NCBI RefSeq assembly: GCF_010389155.1
Contig: NC_057762.1
Coordinates: 37,446,055-37,510,054 of the forward strand
DNA length: 64,000 nt
DNA from: Erigeron canadensis
Lineage: Eukaryota > Streptophyta > Magnoliopsida > Asterales > Asteraceae
Reading direction: 5' to 3'
Positions 35,701-49,026 of the stretch are shown here, in pieces. Numbering within the stretch: the first letter of the stretch is position 1; each line of letters begins with the position of its first letter. The notes beneath the pieces were generated by a model that was given only the letters and a program-made list of their open reading frames with translations, was not told the origin of the DNA and searched no databases. The position numbers and the translations under genes were made by a program.

Positions 35701-36214
35701 ACGTGATGCAAGGACTGCCACGGGTGAGCCACCAGCCTCAGAGCGGACACCATTACTTTCATCCAACCCAGCTTCAATGGCTTCGTCAACTATATTATCT
35801 TCTGCATATTCATCATCTTATGCATCATCGAGAGCAATACAAATAGGTCAAACATCACGTACAAATTCTAACATTCATTCTGTATCCAGTACACCTTATA
35901 ATCTCCACTCCCTACAAAGCAATAATCAATCCCCTTATATTACTCCATCAAGAAGCTCATTAGACATTAGAAACCTTGCATCTTCTTCCAATAGATCCCG
36001 TGCGCCTCATTTGATATCTTCAAACTCACTGGGTTACCCTTCTTTGTCACCTCTAAATTCCAGATACTTGTCTTCTTCATATTATCACAGCCCAGGCAAT
36101 GCTTCATCGAGTTATATGCGGTCTTCTGGTCAGCAGCCGTACCTTTTGCGCCATACTGACTCAGCTGCTAGTTTTTCTCCTTATGCCTCGGGTCATTCTC
36201 TTCCAGAATGTTGA
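32784..36214 (+). CDS. RMR-type receptor: PA domain, transmembrane segment, RING-H2 E3 (vacuolar sorting)
   Basis: Four exons (32784-32937, 33476-33700, 34566-34970, 35637-36214) give 453 residues. Residues 1-31 form a signal peptide ([20 protein letters not shown]). A lumenal protease-associated domain follows, with [47 protein letters not shown] and [14 protein letters not shown]. The transmembrane segment is about 170-193 ([20 protein letters not shown]). The RING-H2 finger is about 241-282, [24 protein letters not shown] and CPVC, with all eight zinc ligands. The tail is long and Ser/Tyr-rich. RMR proteins carry storage proteins to the protein storage vacuole and have an E3-like ring. The exon 3 border was set at 34566 because it gives VAMAGNTAG in phase. 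Confidence 0.93.
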
Positions 36215-37924
36215 TTATAGTGTATATTGTAGCTTAAGGTTGCTTTATCCTTTGGTTATCGTTTGCTACTGAAATGATAGTCTTCCATTGTTATTTGAGG
36301 TTTGTGATTGGTGAGTTTATGTTTAAAAGGGGATATTATGCGTGATTATATGAAAGTGAATAGTTGATACTAGTTTTTTTGATATGAAAACTTGTTCTTG
36401 TGCGACAAAAGTTCATGGATGAAATTTTTTGAGCAGAATTTATAGATATACATATTCAACATCAGATTTTTGTACGTCAGTTATAGAAGTGTAACTGTAT
36501 GCACTCATGCAGGATGCTTGAAGTGTTCCAAATGTATTTGAAAGCTCGTTAGTATTATACATCTGTTTTGCCTTTGAGTCCACCCAGTAAGCAGAATTAA
36601 AGTTTGCCATCTGTCAGGGTTGTTGGCAAGTAAAAATTTTGTGAACACCTGGCATTTCAATCTTTTTAAACACCTGGCATTTCAATCTTTATTAACCACT
36701 TTCAAGGTGGTCTAGTGGTTCATGTTATGGACTTTCTACCAAGAGGTCTTGTACTTGAATCTCGCTAAGTACAATCTTGGAGGCGGTGAAAAATGGCTGG
36801 TCAGGTTGCTTAAATCTGGATTTTAACCATTGTCTAAAGAGTTATGGTTATTTTGAATGTTTTTAGGGTGCATTTGGTTTATGAGCATGAGAAAGAAAGA
36901 ATAGCTATCATTTCCCTAAACTATAAGAATATTTAGGATGCAACCTAGGACTTCCGAAAACACTTCTTTAATGCACCCTCGCAAATAAATGGGATTTGAA
37001 ACCTTATGAAAAATCTTGAGATCAAAGACCTTTGTAAATTGGGTGTTAAACGCAATGAAGCCAAGCATATTGTAAACTTTAGAACCACATTCCGGTTTTC
37101 ATATAAGATGCTTTACAGGTATATTATCTTTGCAGAATTCAGATTTACACCTGATTCGTGTATTATTTTGAGAGATGTGTACATATATCATGTTTTTTGG
37201 AAAAAAATTTATATATAAAGTATTAACGAATTAGTCTAGTAAGAACACTTTAAGATAAAAACATTAAGTTCATCTAAACTTAACTCAATATCATCAAATG
37301 GATGCATTTGTATCTCAAATTATTATCACTTGAATAATGATGATTATATAACTACTAATGACCATGTTATTGAATTTAAGGACTTAGAATGAAAATTTTG
37401 ATAATTTGTACTTTGTTTTTTGAATTTTATTAAAACTCGAACAAAAGATGGCTATAATTAATTTTCTTGCCAGCTCAACAGTTTGTTCCACATTAAGGAT
37501 TTTGTAGTATGTAGTAAAAATAACCGCCAAAACACTTACAAATTAACTGATCATTCCCAATCTCCTTAATTTCCTCATTCTACAATCTACACATATATAT
37601 TATATATATATATCACATAATTAAAGGATTGTGAGTATCTACATTTTTAGAATCAAATAATTTCGGTTGGTGAAAAATGATCATGAGACATACTAGGCAG
37701 TAGAAAAACGACACAATTGAAGGTAGTATACTATTGTGTGTCTTAATTAATTCGGTTACATTTTGGTTTTACTATCTTGAAACATCAATAAACAAAGAGA
37801 TCATTCACTCTACCTCATGTATTCACTTTATTGTTATGTGCAGTAGTGTTTTATTGAAGAAATTTTGGAAACTTAGTTGAAAATAAAGTCACGAGAGTCA
37901 TATCTAGGACGACTAGACTAGACG
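36215..37924. other. Intergenic region between RMR and the small membrane-protein gene
   Basis: No gene is supported. AACACCTGGCATTTCAATCT occurs twice in tandem at about 36646-36690. A SINE-like segment begins near 36705, listed separately. AT-rich DNA with a TA run near 37595-37612 fills the rest. Confidence 0.4.
36705..36850 (+). mobile_element. tRNA-derived SINE-like segment
   Basis: GTGGTCTAGTGGTTCATG resembles an RNA polymerase III A box and TACTTGAATCTCGCT, about 40 bp later, a B box. These sit at tRNA-like spacing and are followed by a short unrelated body. No target duplication was found, and it differs from the SINE at 57016. Confidence 0.45.
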
Positions 37925-38991
37925 ATGGGGAATCCATTTGGAGCGTTAGTTTCAGGCGTAGGACATATCTTTGGAAGTATATTTGGTCATCCACTCGATT
38001 TTCTTTCCGGCAAGTCTTGCAGGTATATATATACACAATCATCCTATGCAATGATCAGTTATCTATATAATTTAGTTACTACTATAAGTTCGTATATATA
38101 CATGCGTTATTATAGAATGACTACTACTGATTTGTTATTGTTTTCAAAACTGATCAGATTATGCGGTCCAACATGGGATTTGGGATGTTACATTGAAAAT
38201 TTCTGCATTGAACATCTTATTAAGTTTTTTGCTGTTTCTTTTTTGTTCTATATGGGTAAGTATATATGGTCCCTACTTCAATTCCAGTTCCATTAGATTC
38301 CATCAAAATCTGTGAACCAAATGCGACTATCTCAACTGACTAGCCCATTTTGTATCCGTATTAAGCACATTCATTTTTATGATTAACGGACGAGAAGTTG
38401 TTTGTGGGTCGGTCTGTTTCAACCTGAACCAGTTATCTAGCCCATTTTGCCTGACTAACTATTTATCTTGTAACTAACAACTTTCTATTCTTTCTCTTTG
38501 ATATGCTTGCAGTTCTAGTATTGTTGTATATTATATACAAATTAGGGGTATTCCACTGCATTTTCAAAGTTATATTCAGAATGATCTGGACTTGCTTTAT
38601 GACCATTTTCTTATTCTGGGAGAACGCGTGTCATATTCTGTTTAACATCCTGCTTAACACAAGCCGTGGAAACAGAAGAAGACGCAGGAGGGATATGGAG
38701 ATGGCGGACATGATGAGTAATAGTAGTGACCAGGAGGATATAGACATGGAAGCAAGTGTTTCTCACGATAAAGAACCCCATAACCGCAGAAGGAGGTTTT
38801 GGTCCAGAAAAGACCGTAAACGAGATCATATGAGAAAATCTTTAAGGCCTAAGAACCATCGAGCACATGTAGGTATTGATGGCGGCGATTCAGTTTATGT
38901 CACGAAAAGGAAACATATCAAGCATGATGATGTTCGAGTTATGCGGTCATCAAATCACAAGAGAGCAAAACACCTGCAGAAGAAGTCTTGA
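37925..38991 (+). CDS. Plant-specific membrane protein of unknown function
   Basis: Three exons (37925-38022, 38158-38255, 38513-38991) give 224 residues. The N-terminus MGNPFGALVSGVGHIFGSIFG has a glycine at position 2 and a hydrophobic loop. Then follow LCGPTWDLGCYIENFCIEHLI and two or three hydrophobic stretches (FFAVSFLFYMVLVLLYIIYKLG, FRMIWTCFMTIFLFW). From about residue 118 the protein is very basic (RRRRRR, RRRRFWSRKDRKRDH, HKRAKHLQKKS). I recognise the N-terminal pattern from uncharacterised proteins in other plants but no function is known to me. A short multi-pass or re-entrant membrane domain with a cytosolic basic tail is inferred. It converges on the DUF630/DUF632 gene. Confidence 0.8.
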
Positions 38992-39819
38992 TTAACCTAG
39001 CTTTGTATATTAATAGCAGTTCTCATTAGCCAGATCCTCTAACTAAAATTGCTATGCATATGCATATGCATATCAGCATATGTAGCATCTCTATGACTCT
39101 ATATACTTTTTACTCCTTTCTGAATATATTAACAGTGGGCTAGTTGCCTAGTTGGTGGGCCTATTTATCTGTAACAGACTAACAGTTGGCCAATGAGTTA
39201 AGCACTTAAGGCTATTTTATTGCTGATATGCAATAAAATATTATACATAAAAATAACCATTCTCTAAAAATACAAAATTTTACTATGTATGACAACTACT
39301 ATGGTTTGCAAAACTCATGAGTGCAAGTAAGCTGCACGTGTAACAATTATTTTGTACATGTTACACCCGTACTGTCATATGATATGAGGATATAAAAGGA
39401 CACATTAGGTATGAGGAATCATCGTATTAAAATATGACAATTCACTGAGGACCAACAAAATTACAATATATAACAAGCATATACCAAAATCTTATATTTA
39501 TAGTCATGCTTTTCTCATAAAATAATGAAGCATATTTATTTAGACAAAATAAAAGTAGCAAAGCTATCATATGTACAAAAACTTCTATTAGCAAGAGTAC
39601 TGTCTGAAAGGAATTGTTAGACCATCTAAACATTTTGGATCTCTACAAAACAGGTTCTTCTAGTTTCCTCTCAATTGCCTAATACGAAGTGCTTTTTATC
39701 GATATCACTAGTCTAGCAAAATCGGTCCTAAAATTTACTGATACTAATAGGCCAAAAAACCGTCTAATGAATTAGTAATAAGCATTACAATTAGCTTCAC
39801 AAATTTCCTACATAGCCTG
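38992..39819. other. 3' intergenic region between convergent genes
   Basis: No gene is seen. A GCATAT tandem repeat lies at about 39054-39082. 3' UTRs of both neighbours presumably occupy much of this space. Confidence 0.4.
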
Positions 39820-42800
39820 TTATTGCAGCCTTACGTGCTCATGAGCTTTTAAAGCGTCACAGGTAAAATTCTCTAGGGCCTTGAAAATTGGAATTACACC
39901 ACCTTGTAAACTGCCTGAACCAACATTCTTAACTAACTTCATAGCTTCTTTATAATCCAGATCTACTGGGCTCTCAGATGGAACCATTGACCCATGTGGT
40001 TCATCTGGCCCAAGATTTTGACGTTTTCTTGCAAAATCCTTGGCAAGATGTTCTTTTTTTAGCATAAGTCGTTGTATATCATCTTGTCTTTCCAGCAATT
40101 GCCTTAAATTCATAGCGAAGTTATTCATTGCTTTGGAGACTCGTTCTTGTGAAACGCTTTTGATCTCCCGCTGCCAATCGTTGCAAATGATGAAAATTGG
40201 AGGAGCTCCTAACCGACCCGGGGAATAAGGAACCTCACCATCAATAGTTGTTTCGGGTTCATGATCAATGCATTGTAGTAACCACCCATTTAAGGAATCC
40301 ACATATGACTTCTGAGCATTAATCCAGTTATTAAAATGCTGGGCCCAAGTTACAAGTCCTGTTTCGAGCTCAAGCGTGGTTCTCAAGCTTGAATCTCTTT
40401 CGATGCTGGTGTTTGCCCTTAAAGTCCGGCTTCTGCTCTCCATGATAGCTTCAAACTGCTTTCGGTGACATTTCACAATTGATTGCCACATTCTTATCAG
40501 TCTGTAGAGCACAATTAAAGATAAAGTCACTTAATTTGTATATGACGGGTCTAATGCAATTATAAAAAAGATGGGGTCTAATTTTAGCAGCTTGAGGCAG
40601 AACTTCAGAATCTCAAAAGGAATAGCAATAGCATATCAATAGTTTCATATATGCAAATCAAAATCTTAAAGTCTAAGATACAGATAAAACAGAAACCCAA
40701 CAAGAAGGTACAGTCTTAACATTTGGGAGAAACATGAAATCAAATACATACCCATAGATCAGCTCACTGACTTGTGGATGAAGTTCCATGTCCCTCACTT
40801 TGTGTATCTCGCTAGATATGGCATCAATAGTTTTGATAGATAAATTAAGTTTAGTCATCAAGCTTTTTATAGAAGCCTCTGCAGCTTCGATCTTACTATA
40901 TTCTGCTCCAGATTTATCCAATTGAGCCAGCCTCTTGTACATTTTTTCGTACATCACTCTTATCCTCTCTTCATCCTAAAACCAGACCAACCACCTGACG
41001 TATCAATTCCAAATTACTAAAATGAAATCTGTAATAAAATTACTAAAAACAGAGCTGTGGTCATAGTTACCCATTATGTTTCTTTCTGTAAGATACAGAG
41101 AAAATCAAATATTTATGTATAACTATTCACTATTTCGTTGATAATGATGTCTTACCTTTACTTCCTTATATAACTTCTTCTCCCACATATATAGCTTCTC
41201 CAAAGTAGAAGAAAGTTTAACAGACCTATCTTCTGGGACATCATCCACCTTATAGGATCCTGCTAACTTTATAACTCGAGACCTGGAGCTGGCAGATTGT
41301 ATGGGGTGGTATGAAGATGTCGAGGAAGATGCCGACGGATAGAAAACCTTGGATAGTACAACTACAAAGTGACATTTATAATTAATCTGTGATACAATTG
41401 AAAACCATAAAGCAGATATCTACAGCATAACATGACAGGAAGTACTTACAGCACAAGAAAATATAGGATAACATATTTTGTGATAATATGCTATTTCACA
41501 TGAAATAAAGATGTTGATACAAATTATCTAACTTACAACAGTATATTTAATCATGAAGATTAGAAATCCATTCTTACAATGAGAAGAAATGATTGGAGAT
41601 CATGCAAGGAACCTATGCGAACTTAAAGTGTTTATATTAAGCGGATGATTATGGAAGGCCAGAAACAAACTAAACATTGTGCAAATTGTATCAATGTATC
41701 ATATATGTAGTTTATTAAAAAACATTTTCAAAATGCATACGTTTCTATGAAACAATTTGTATGGAAAATAAAGGTATCAAAACAAATGCAGCAAAAACAT
41801 GATTAAGAAATATAAGTAAGACTAGGAAAATAGTAATAGTAATAGTAATAGTAAATTAGTAATAGTAATAGTAAAGCCTTGGATGTACTACATATAATGG
41901 TGATAATTATAAATGATCTTTACCCTTAAGAACAGCAAACCTTGATTGGTAAGGCAACTTCCCAGCTTCAAGCATCAAGGCAACTTCTTTTCCATAACTA
42001 AAAGCAGTCTCGAATTCATCCTTGATTTCATTAACTACCTCGTGAAGATCCCGAGAACCATGAGCAGATAATGTTGTAAAACTACTCAGAATAGAGGATT
42101 CAATCTCTGGTGTTGACCCCTCATCTATATCAAAACTTCCCCCTTTTTTACCCTCATAACCCTCATCCATGCTATGTAAAACAACTGTCTCGGGGCTATG
42201 TTTGTCTAATTCAGTGTTAACCGAATGTGCCCCTTCATTATTTTCTGATGGTACTGAAGTATAATTGCCTTCACTATGTGATGTCTTCGCAGTACCTTCG
42301 CTTTTCCCAGGCGGTATTCTTATAGAACTACCCCCAGTACTACTGGAAGGCTCCCTCCATGAACTGCCTTCACTATCTTCTTTTCGTTCACCTATACTTC
42401 TCTTTGTACTAGATGTGTGCCCCTTCACAGCATCTTCATAATGAGACTCGGTTTCTGTTTCTTCTTCCAACTCAGGAATTCCCTCCCGCCTCCTCACTAT
42501 ACTGGAATCGGGACTACTACCCACTGACTCCTCATACCCATATTTAAACCCGTATTCATTATCATATGCATCAAAAAAGTTGAGATAATCAGATTCCATT
42601 GGTGGAGGAGGCGGTGGAGGACTTTTGGGTTTCTTAGGTTCTTGGGGAGCAGGTGGCATGGGTCCCCCACCATAAGAAAACCCATACCCATATGCACTTC
42701 CATATGGATCATAATGTGAAGGATCAACCCATTGAGATGTCTCCTGAAATCCCCTTGTTTCCCCGGGTTGAATCACAGTACGGCTAGCTGGGGCAGATTT

Positions 42801-43661
42801 TTTCATATAATTAACATACTGATTCGAATATGAATTTGAACCCGGGTTCCCATTATATCCATTGTAAGAATCGAAATTCTCTTGATACGTACCCCAAGGA
42901 GGTTGATATTGCGACGCGGATGGGTTAACCGTATATGGGTCATCCCCACCCCCACCTCCACCCCAACCAGTTTGGTTTAATCCCCAAGGAGGCTGATATG
43001 GCAGTACAGACGGATTCACCCCATAAGGTTGATACGGCATTGGTCCTCTGCTATTTAAAAATGGGTCACTCCAATTAGCCTGTTCAGGTCCTCTATAAAC
43101 CGGTATCTCTCTATTAATCAAATACGGGTCATTCATATCCATCTCATTATATTCACGCGGCCTGTTATATGACGAAAATTCTTGTGGCTTATGTTCAAAT
43201 CCACCATTATCATCATGATGATCATGCTCATGCTCATCATCATCATCATCATGTATATGAATATGACCATTGTCATGACCATGAAAATCTGAACTCATAT
43301 CAGAATCAGAATCAGACCCAGAACCCACATGACCCCCATCATGATTATGCAAAATCGAGATCGAGCCCGAAGAATCCGACCCATTATGCTTAGCATTCTT
43401 ACTGCTAATCTTACCTAAATCAGATGGCAATGTAAGTACAGGTGATGAAGCTGATGATGACAATGAGGGGGAAGGTATAACAAGCTGTTCATCAACAAAT
43501 TTTGAAAGTGCATAACCTATATCTTTAAGTGAATGAAAATAAGCTAGATGCGAATTCGATAAATCATACCGATAATCAGCTGCATTCTTTATCAGTCTTT
43601 TTCTTTCTTTACACCTTATTACCAATGGCAGATCATCAATTTTTGAAGCTCTGCACCCCAT
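39820..43661 (-). CDS. DUF630/DUF632 protein (NRG2-like, putatively myristoylated)
   Basis: Four exons on the reverse strand (41924-43661, 41156-41361, 40752-40975, 39820-40501) give 949 residues. It starts MGCRASKIDDLPLVIRCKER, the DUF630 signature with an N-myristoylation glycine and an adjacent cysteine. A long low-complexity middle follows: acidic/His-rich HIHIHDDDDDEHEHDHHDD, Tyr/Pro/Gly-rich repeats of PYQPPWG type, and SPPPPPPP. DUF632 then starts near DLHEVVNEIKDEFETAFSYG and runs through SSTLEKLYMWEKKLYKEVKDEER and QLLERQDDIQR to the end. Family members include Arabidopsis NRG2, linked to nitrate signalling; older 'bZIP' annotations for this family are weakly founded. A (GTAATA)n repeat lies in intron 1 (41836-41873). 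Confidence 0.92.
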
Positions 43662-44940
43662 TTATCCAAACACGCACACACACACAAAAATATCATCCAA
43701 AACCCTAATCCTAATTTCTGTATCTATGTGTATAGCTGTATATATACTGAGATTAAATTGTGGGTATGTAAATTCATGCTAAAAAGATCAGATCTGTAAC
43801 ATAAAGTTCGAAACTTGTAATGAATAATGTAGTGATTCAAGAGTGAATTTTATGATAGTGTTAAACCCTAGATATATATGTGTATATAGGGAGAGAAAGT
43901 GAGATGTAAGTTGGGATTGAAGAAAATTCAAATGTGAGAATCAGCAAAGTTGAAATTTTTGGCAGTGATTTTAATTTGTAATTATTATTATTTAATACAA
44001 TATATTTATTATATACTATATTTAAATGAGATTAAATAATAAGATATTGAGATGTGTGATAATGGTCATGTGCTTGAACAGAGATTTGTAGAGTAGAACA
44101 AAGAAGAAGAAGAAGATGATGATGAAGGTTTGTGAGTTGAGTTGTGCATGTCTTTTTGAAAATTAAAAAAAGTGGCAATTCCTTTATATATAGGTATAAA
44201 GTTACCTTTTATCTCTACTTTTCCAAATAAAAAAGCCTTACCAAATTGACATTTTATATATGTTTAACGAACTTATGTAATTTTCCTATTTTTATATTTG
44301 AAATGTGTTTTAAAAAAAAGCAAGTTATTTAAAAACTCCCACTTTCCGTATCTATAGTTTGTTTTATATAATAGAGTTGTGAGAATTATTAAACTAAACA
44401 TTTTTTAATTTTATATTTATTATTGTAAGCTTAACAATTAAGATATTAAGATTAAGAAAAGGTATATGGTAAGAATGCTATTCCAGAAAAAAGCTACATG
44501 GTAAGAAAAGGTTATTTATATGGAAAACATGTGAGAAAGAAAATGACATGTAGACTTTATGAGGTTGGACTATTTAATACGAGTATTTTAATGTGATCAA
44601 TTTAATGTAATTTTGACTAACGAGATATATTTATACTCCTTTATAATTTTTATTACGAAAATAATTTATTTTCTTAAAAAATTAGTTTAAAAATCATTTT
44701 AATAGCTTTAGTTAGTGACATGTGAATAACACTAATTCTCTTTCCAACTCGTACCCTCTGATTTCCACATGTCACAGTTATTATTATATCAACCTTTATT
44801 TTTAAAAAGTGTTAAAAAATAGTTAGATGCAAAAGTAATATATTACCCTTAATAAATTCTCATTATAAAAAAAGTTTTTATAAATTACCAAATTTGTTTT
44901 TAATGATTTGATTTTCACTCTAAACAAAGACGTGCCTAAA

Positions 44941-44957
44941 GGGGGGGGGGGGGGGGG
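44941..44957. repeat. Poly(G) run of 17 bases
   Basis: Seventeen consecutive G residues follow GTGCCTAAA. An A/T-rich segment with GCTCCCGTC and GCCCCCTCTG follows, the style of a decayed transposon or LINE end. The length may be unreliable. Confidence 0.9.
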
Positions 44958-45189
44958 TTGTTAAGGCTCCCGTCAAAATTTAAATTTTGTTATGTATTTT
45001 TAAAATTTTCATGAATTTTAAAAATTTTCCTATAGATTTTTAACATTTTGCTCTCTTTTACATTTATATTTCATAATTTTTTTAATTTTGCCCCCTCTGA
45101 AAACTTTTTCTCGTATCAGCTCTGACTCTAAACTTTTATTTTAATAATTAACATTTTAAGTCTTTATCTTCTAAAATATTTCACCCTCA

Positions 45190-45301
45190 ACTTTACATCA
45201 ACCTACACCACTTAACACCGTCACCACCAATAATTCAATCACCGACCCCACTAGACCATCGTCTCCGCCACCGTTACCATATTGCGCGGGTACTATGCTA
45301 G
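45190..45301 (+). mobile_element. Helitron-like 3' end
   Basis: A CACC/CGCC-rich stretch ends in ATTGCGCGGGTACTATG then CTAG, followed by T. That is the terminus expected of a Helitron (CTAG, insertion before T). The 5' end could not be found. Confidence 0.4.
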
Positions 45302-47142
45302 TTATTCTTAAGAAATTTTGTTTTTTTCAAAATTAAAGAACGTTGTAAGATTCAATTTATGATGTTCATATATATTGAACAAGCTGATAATTTTATAGTT
45401 CTTCTAATCTAACTCTATATATACTATTATTTTTATATATTTGACTAAAATATTTGTCGATATTTTTTTTTAAAAAAAACATTGACTATAATCTATTATA
45501 TCCTTAATTAATTATAACTTTTCAAGTAAAATATGTTTTAAATAACATAATTTATAAAAAAAAAAAATTATTACATAACAGTTATTTTGTTATCTATCTT
45601 CACTATATCATTTTCAAGGTCGGATTTGAGGGTGTTCAACACGCGCAAACGAACATGGCCTAGTCTTTTTTAAAGGCCCAAAAGTTTAATTATTTGTTTG
45701 TTAATATTGAATATTCATATAATAATACCCAAGAATTATAATTGGATATTGTGTTTCTATTTAAAATTACTCATTATAAAAAAGGTATTTTGTTTTTCTA
45801 TAACAAAGGAATACGTAAATGATATTGATAAGTTTTTGATTTTGCTTTTGTAATGTTTTTTGTTATTTTAATACAAGAATTTCTTCATATAAAATTCGGT
45901 TATTTTGTTTGTACCCAATACCTTTCACTTAGTAAAATTTTTTATTTAACTAAAGGTCTTTATATTCAATACAATGTCTTTAAAATCCATGAGACGTCCA
46001 TGATATTTTATAGATGGTTAACTTACACTTCAAAATATAGAGTTTTATTAAAGATATACATGAAAAAGTATTCAAGCTAAAATAAAATTTACTCGTAAAA
46101 TGTTATCAAAAGATATACATGCAATGAATTGAAAGAAAAAATGTTCCGAAACTTGTGAAGGTGTTTTGTTATTTAAGATGACGACAAAGTTTGATTATAG
46201 AAATATATCGTATTGTATGTATAGTAATGTGGGGTGTGTCAGAAAATAGAAGGTGGTGGAGTCTGCCATAGATGACGGAGGATGTCGCAAACTAGCAACA
46301 ATTATTGTTTTGTGTATGTTTAAATAATATTTGTGTAAAAGTTATTATTTAATTTAAAAAGTTATAAGTTTAAATTTTAACGAGATTCTTGTGAATTTTC
46401 TTTTTTCTTTCTTTTGAGGGGAATAACATTACATGATAAATTTGGACTGATAAACTTGGGCCGTCTATATTTGCAAACATATAAAATCAATTTCTGTCAT
46501 TGTGTATTTGTGTTAACTTGAATACCAAACTTTAGTCTTGTTGTTAAAAAGAATATTCAATAATATATGTGAAGAAATTAAAATTTTATTTTGTTAAGAT
46601 GAAACTGCCTCTCAAGTTTGGTTTGAAACATAACTTTATTAATAAAATTAATATTTTGATTCTTATAATTAAAATCAAATGTTACAATTTAAAAATTATT
46701 TTTCAATCTTGATCTTTAATTTTAATTCAATAATTAAAATCTCTTAAACTTGTATAAGTTGTTAACTTTAAAAAGATTCTAACCTTGTTAGATCTTCCTA
46801 TGAGGTTCAAATGGTAGCTATTAATTCATTATAAAAAAAATAATCTTAATATATATTAAAAGACAACTAACCTAATTTTAATTGATTAATCACAATTCTT
46901 AATTTTTTCAAATTAAGTTATTAACCATGTGACTAAATTATATATCTCTATTATATGAAAACAAAAATAAAAAATTCGGATAGAAAAGTTCAATAATCCT
47001 TATCGTAGCTAACGACAAATGCGTTAACATTCTCTTAATATAGGACTCTTAAATCCTAATTGAACTATAATTCTTTTTTAACGTGATGGATCATAACTAC
47101 CAGTATCACATTCTAAACTTTGATAAACGAATGGATTAGAAT

Positions 47143-47240
47143 TGTATGAATAATTGTATGTTGCAATTTTTCAAAATTAATTTAATAGTTATTGTATGAA
47201 TAATTGTATGTTGCAATCTCTCAAATTTAATGAATAATTG
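47143..47240. repeat. Tandem 57-bp duplication
   Basis: GTATGAATAATTGTATGTTG occurs at about 47146 and 47194, and a third partial GAATAATTGTATG at about 47232, with TTCAAAATTAATTTAATAG-like spacers between. Confidence 0.7.
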
Positions 47241-47566
47241 TATGTCTAAATTAATTTATACTTTTTGGTTTCTATCACCAATTTATACTTTAAACTAATT
47301 TAAAAATAACTAATAATGTCCATATACTAACAAAATCAAATATACTGAAATTTAGAGAGTTTACAACATTCGGATTAATACAAATTAATATTCATATCAA
47401 CATTTTATTTTATATTATTAAAAATTGTAATTAAACTAATTATAATATTGTTGTTATTCGTTATTGTAATCAGATTATATTTAGAATAGTCATTGTTGTT
47501 ATTAATAATTGGAATCAAGTTATATTTAGGACACAAGTTTTTCTTATATAAAGTCAACCCTACAAA

Positions 47567-48028
47567 TAAAATCGCAACACAAGAGATCATTAAAAATCCC
47601 ACGAACCAACTGCTACATTTATTGTTCATATAAATCATGGCTAACAAAAATAAAATTATTGTTTTTTAAACATCAATGAGAACTCGGTTAATTGTATAAT
47701 CAAAGTTAAATATATTGCTTATCTGGAATAGTTTTATAAAAGAAACTCTATTACACCATCCAACCTTAATATGATTTGTTATTTAGTATTTACATTAGAA
47801 ATAAAATCACAACACACGAGATCATTAAAAATCCACCAACCAGCTACTACATTTATTGTTCGTAAAACCCATGGCTAACGAAAATAAAATTATTGTTTTT
47901 TAAACATCAACGACGGTTAGTTGTATAATCAAAGTTAAAGATATTACTTATCTGGAAAAGTTTTATAAAAGAAACTCTGTTACACCATCCAACCTTGATA
48001 TGATTTATTATTCAGTATTTACATTTGA
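47567..48028. repeat. Tandem duplication, about 237 bp x 2
   Basis: The two copies share, in order: GAGATCATTAAAAATCC, CTACATTTATTGTTC, AATAAAATTATTGTTTTTTA, GTTTTATAAAAGAAACTCT, TACACCATCCAACCTT and TAGTATTTACATT/CAGTATTTACATT. Copies differ by scattered substitutions and small indels, about 88-90% identical by eye. Confidence 0.85.
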
Positions 48029-48248
48029 ATATCTCAATTTATTTTTTAAGTATAATTTCACATTTAACGTATAGGTTTTATTTTATTTCATATACTAATT
48101 TTTATAGTGATGATTTTGTGAATACATGGGTCTAAAATTTAGTGTATGTCTATATATGACATATATGTATTAAAGTGCAATGATAGTTTCTCGAGGTACG
48201 CATGGCTTCCGTCTAGTTCTACTAATGGATTAAACAATTTAGGAACAC

Positions 48249-48390
48249 TTTACATTATTAGCTAAAGGTCCTGTTGGTTAAATTTTTTTTAATACATAAT
48301 ATATTCTTTCCAAATGACCTTCACTTTGTTAAAAAATAATCACAAAATCAAACTTTACATTATTAGCTAAAGGTACTGTTGGTTAAAAAA
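48249..48390. repeat. Direct repeat pair, 31 bp, 104 bp apart
   Basis: ACTTTACATTATTAGCTAAA plus GGT(C/A)CTGTTGG occurs at about 48248 and 48352 with one substitution. Confidence 0.8.
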
Positions 48391-48660
48391 AAAATTTCTA
48401 TATCTTTGTCACTATAGTTTTGTCTTCTTGTACTTTATTGTTGTACGACATTTTATTTTTAATAAATTTTTGTTGTTTATATGTTTACTTTTTTAACTTT
48501 ATTATATCCTTTTGAATTATAAAATCAAAAAAAAACAAAAAAACAAAAACAACAACTATAACATTGATATTTACGGTCATATTTATCTCTTATCAAGCTA
48601 TGTATGTTTTTTTGCCTTCTTTTAAAAAAAAATCACGGGACAAATACGTTGTATGTTAAT

Positions 48661-49026
48661 GAGAGTAAGTACCCGTATGTTGCGGCGGTGAGTTGATGAG
48701 AGTGATAGGTCTTAAAGTGTGATATGTTATAGAATGTGATAGTCAAATACCTTAGCCGTTCGGGCTCCGCCCTCGGATTTAAAAATTCGTCGAAAGTATA
48801 TACATCTCTAATGAAAGAGCATGAAAATTTAAGAATACCCATGTAATTTTTATAGTACGGTTTTTAAGATAAAAGATTTTAAATGAATTAGGAGAATAAA
48901 ATGATTTATAAAGGAGAGAAAAAAAAATGATTGGTTGAAATTTGAGGAGAGAAAAAAATAAGTGGTTGAAAAGTTTGAAAGTTGAAAAAATTTGAAGGAA
49001 ACAAGTACTTTATAATGTAGTAGAGA
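48661..49026 (-). mobile_element. Helitron-like non-autonomous element, reverse orientation
   Basis: On the reverse strand it begins TCTCTACTACATTATAAAGT and passes through a TTTTTTCTCTCC-type AT-rich body. A GC-rich GAGGGCGGAGCCCGAACGGC segment follows, and it ends CACCGCCGCAACATACGGGT then ACTTACTCTC. A GGGCGGAGCCCG-type stretch and an ACGGGTAC-type 3' end are common in plant Helitrons. A 69-codon reverse frame inside is not a gene. Confidence 0.5.

Noticed and set aside
42497..42727. 76-codon reverse frame inside the DUF630/632 gene
   Set aside because: It is a shadow frame of the long exon 1; the DUF630/DUF632 frame is the conserved one.
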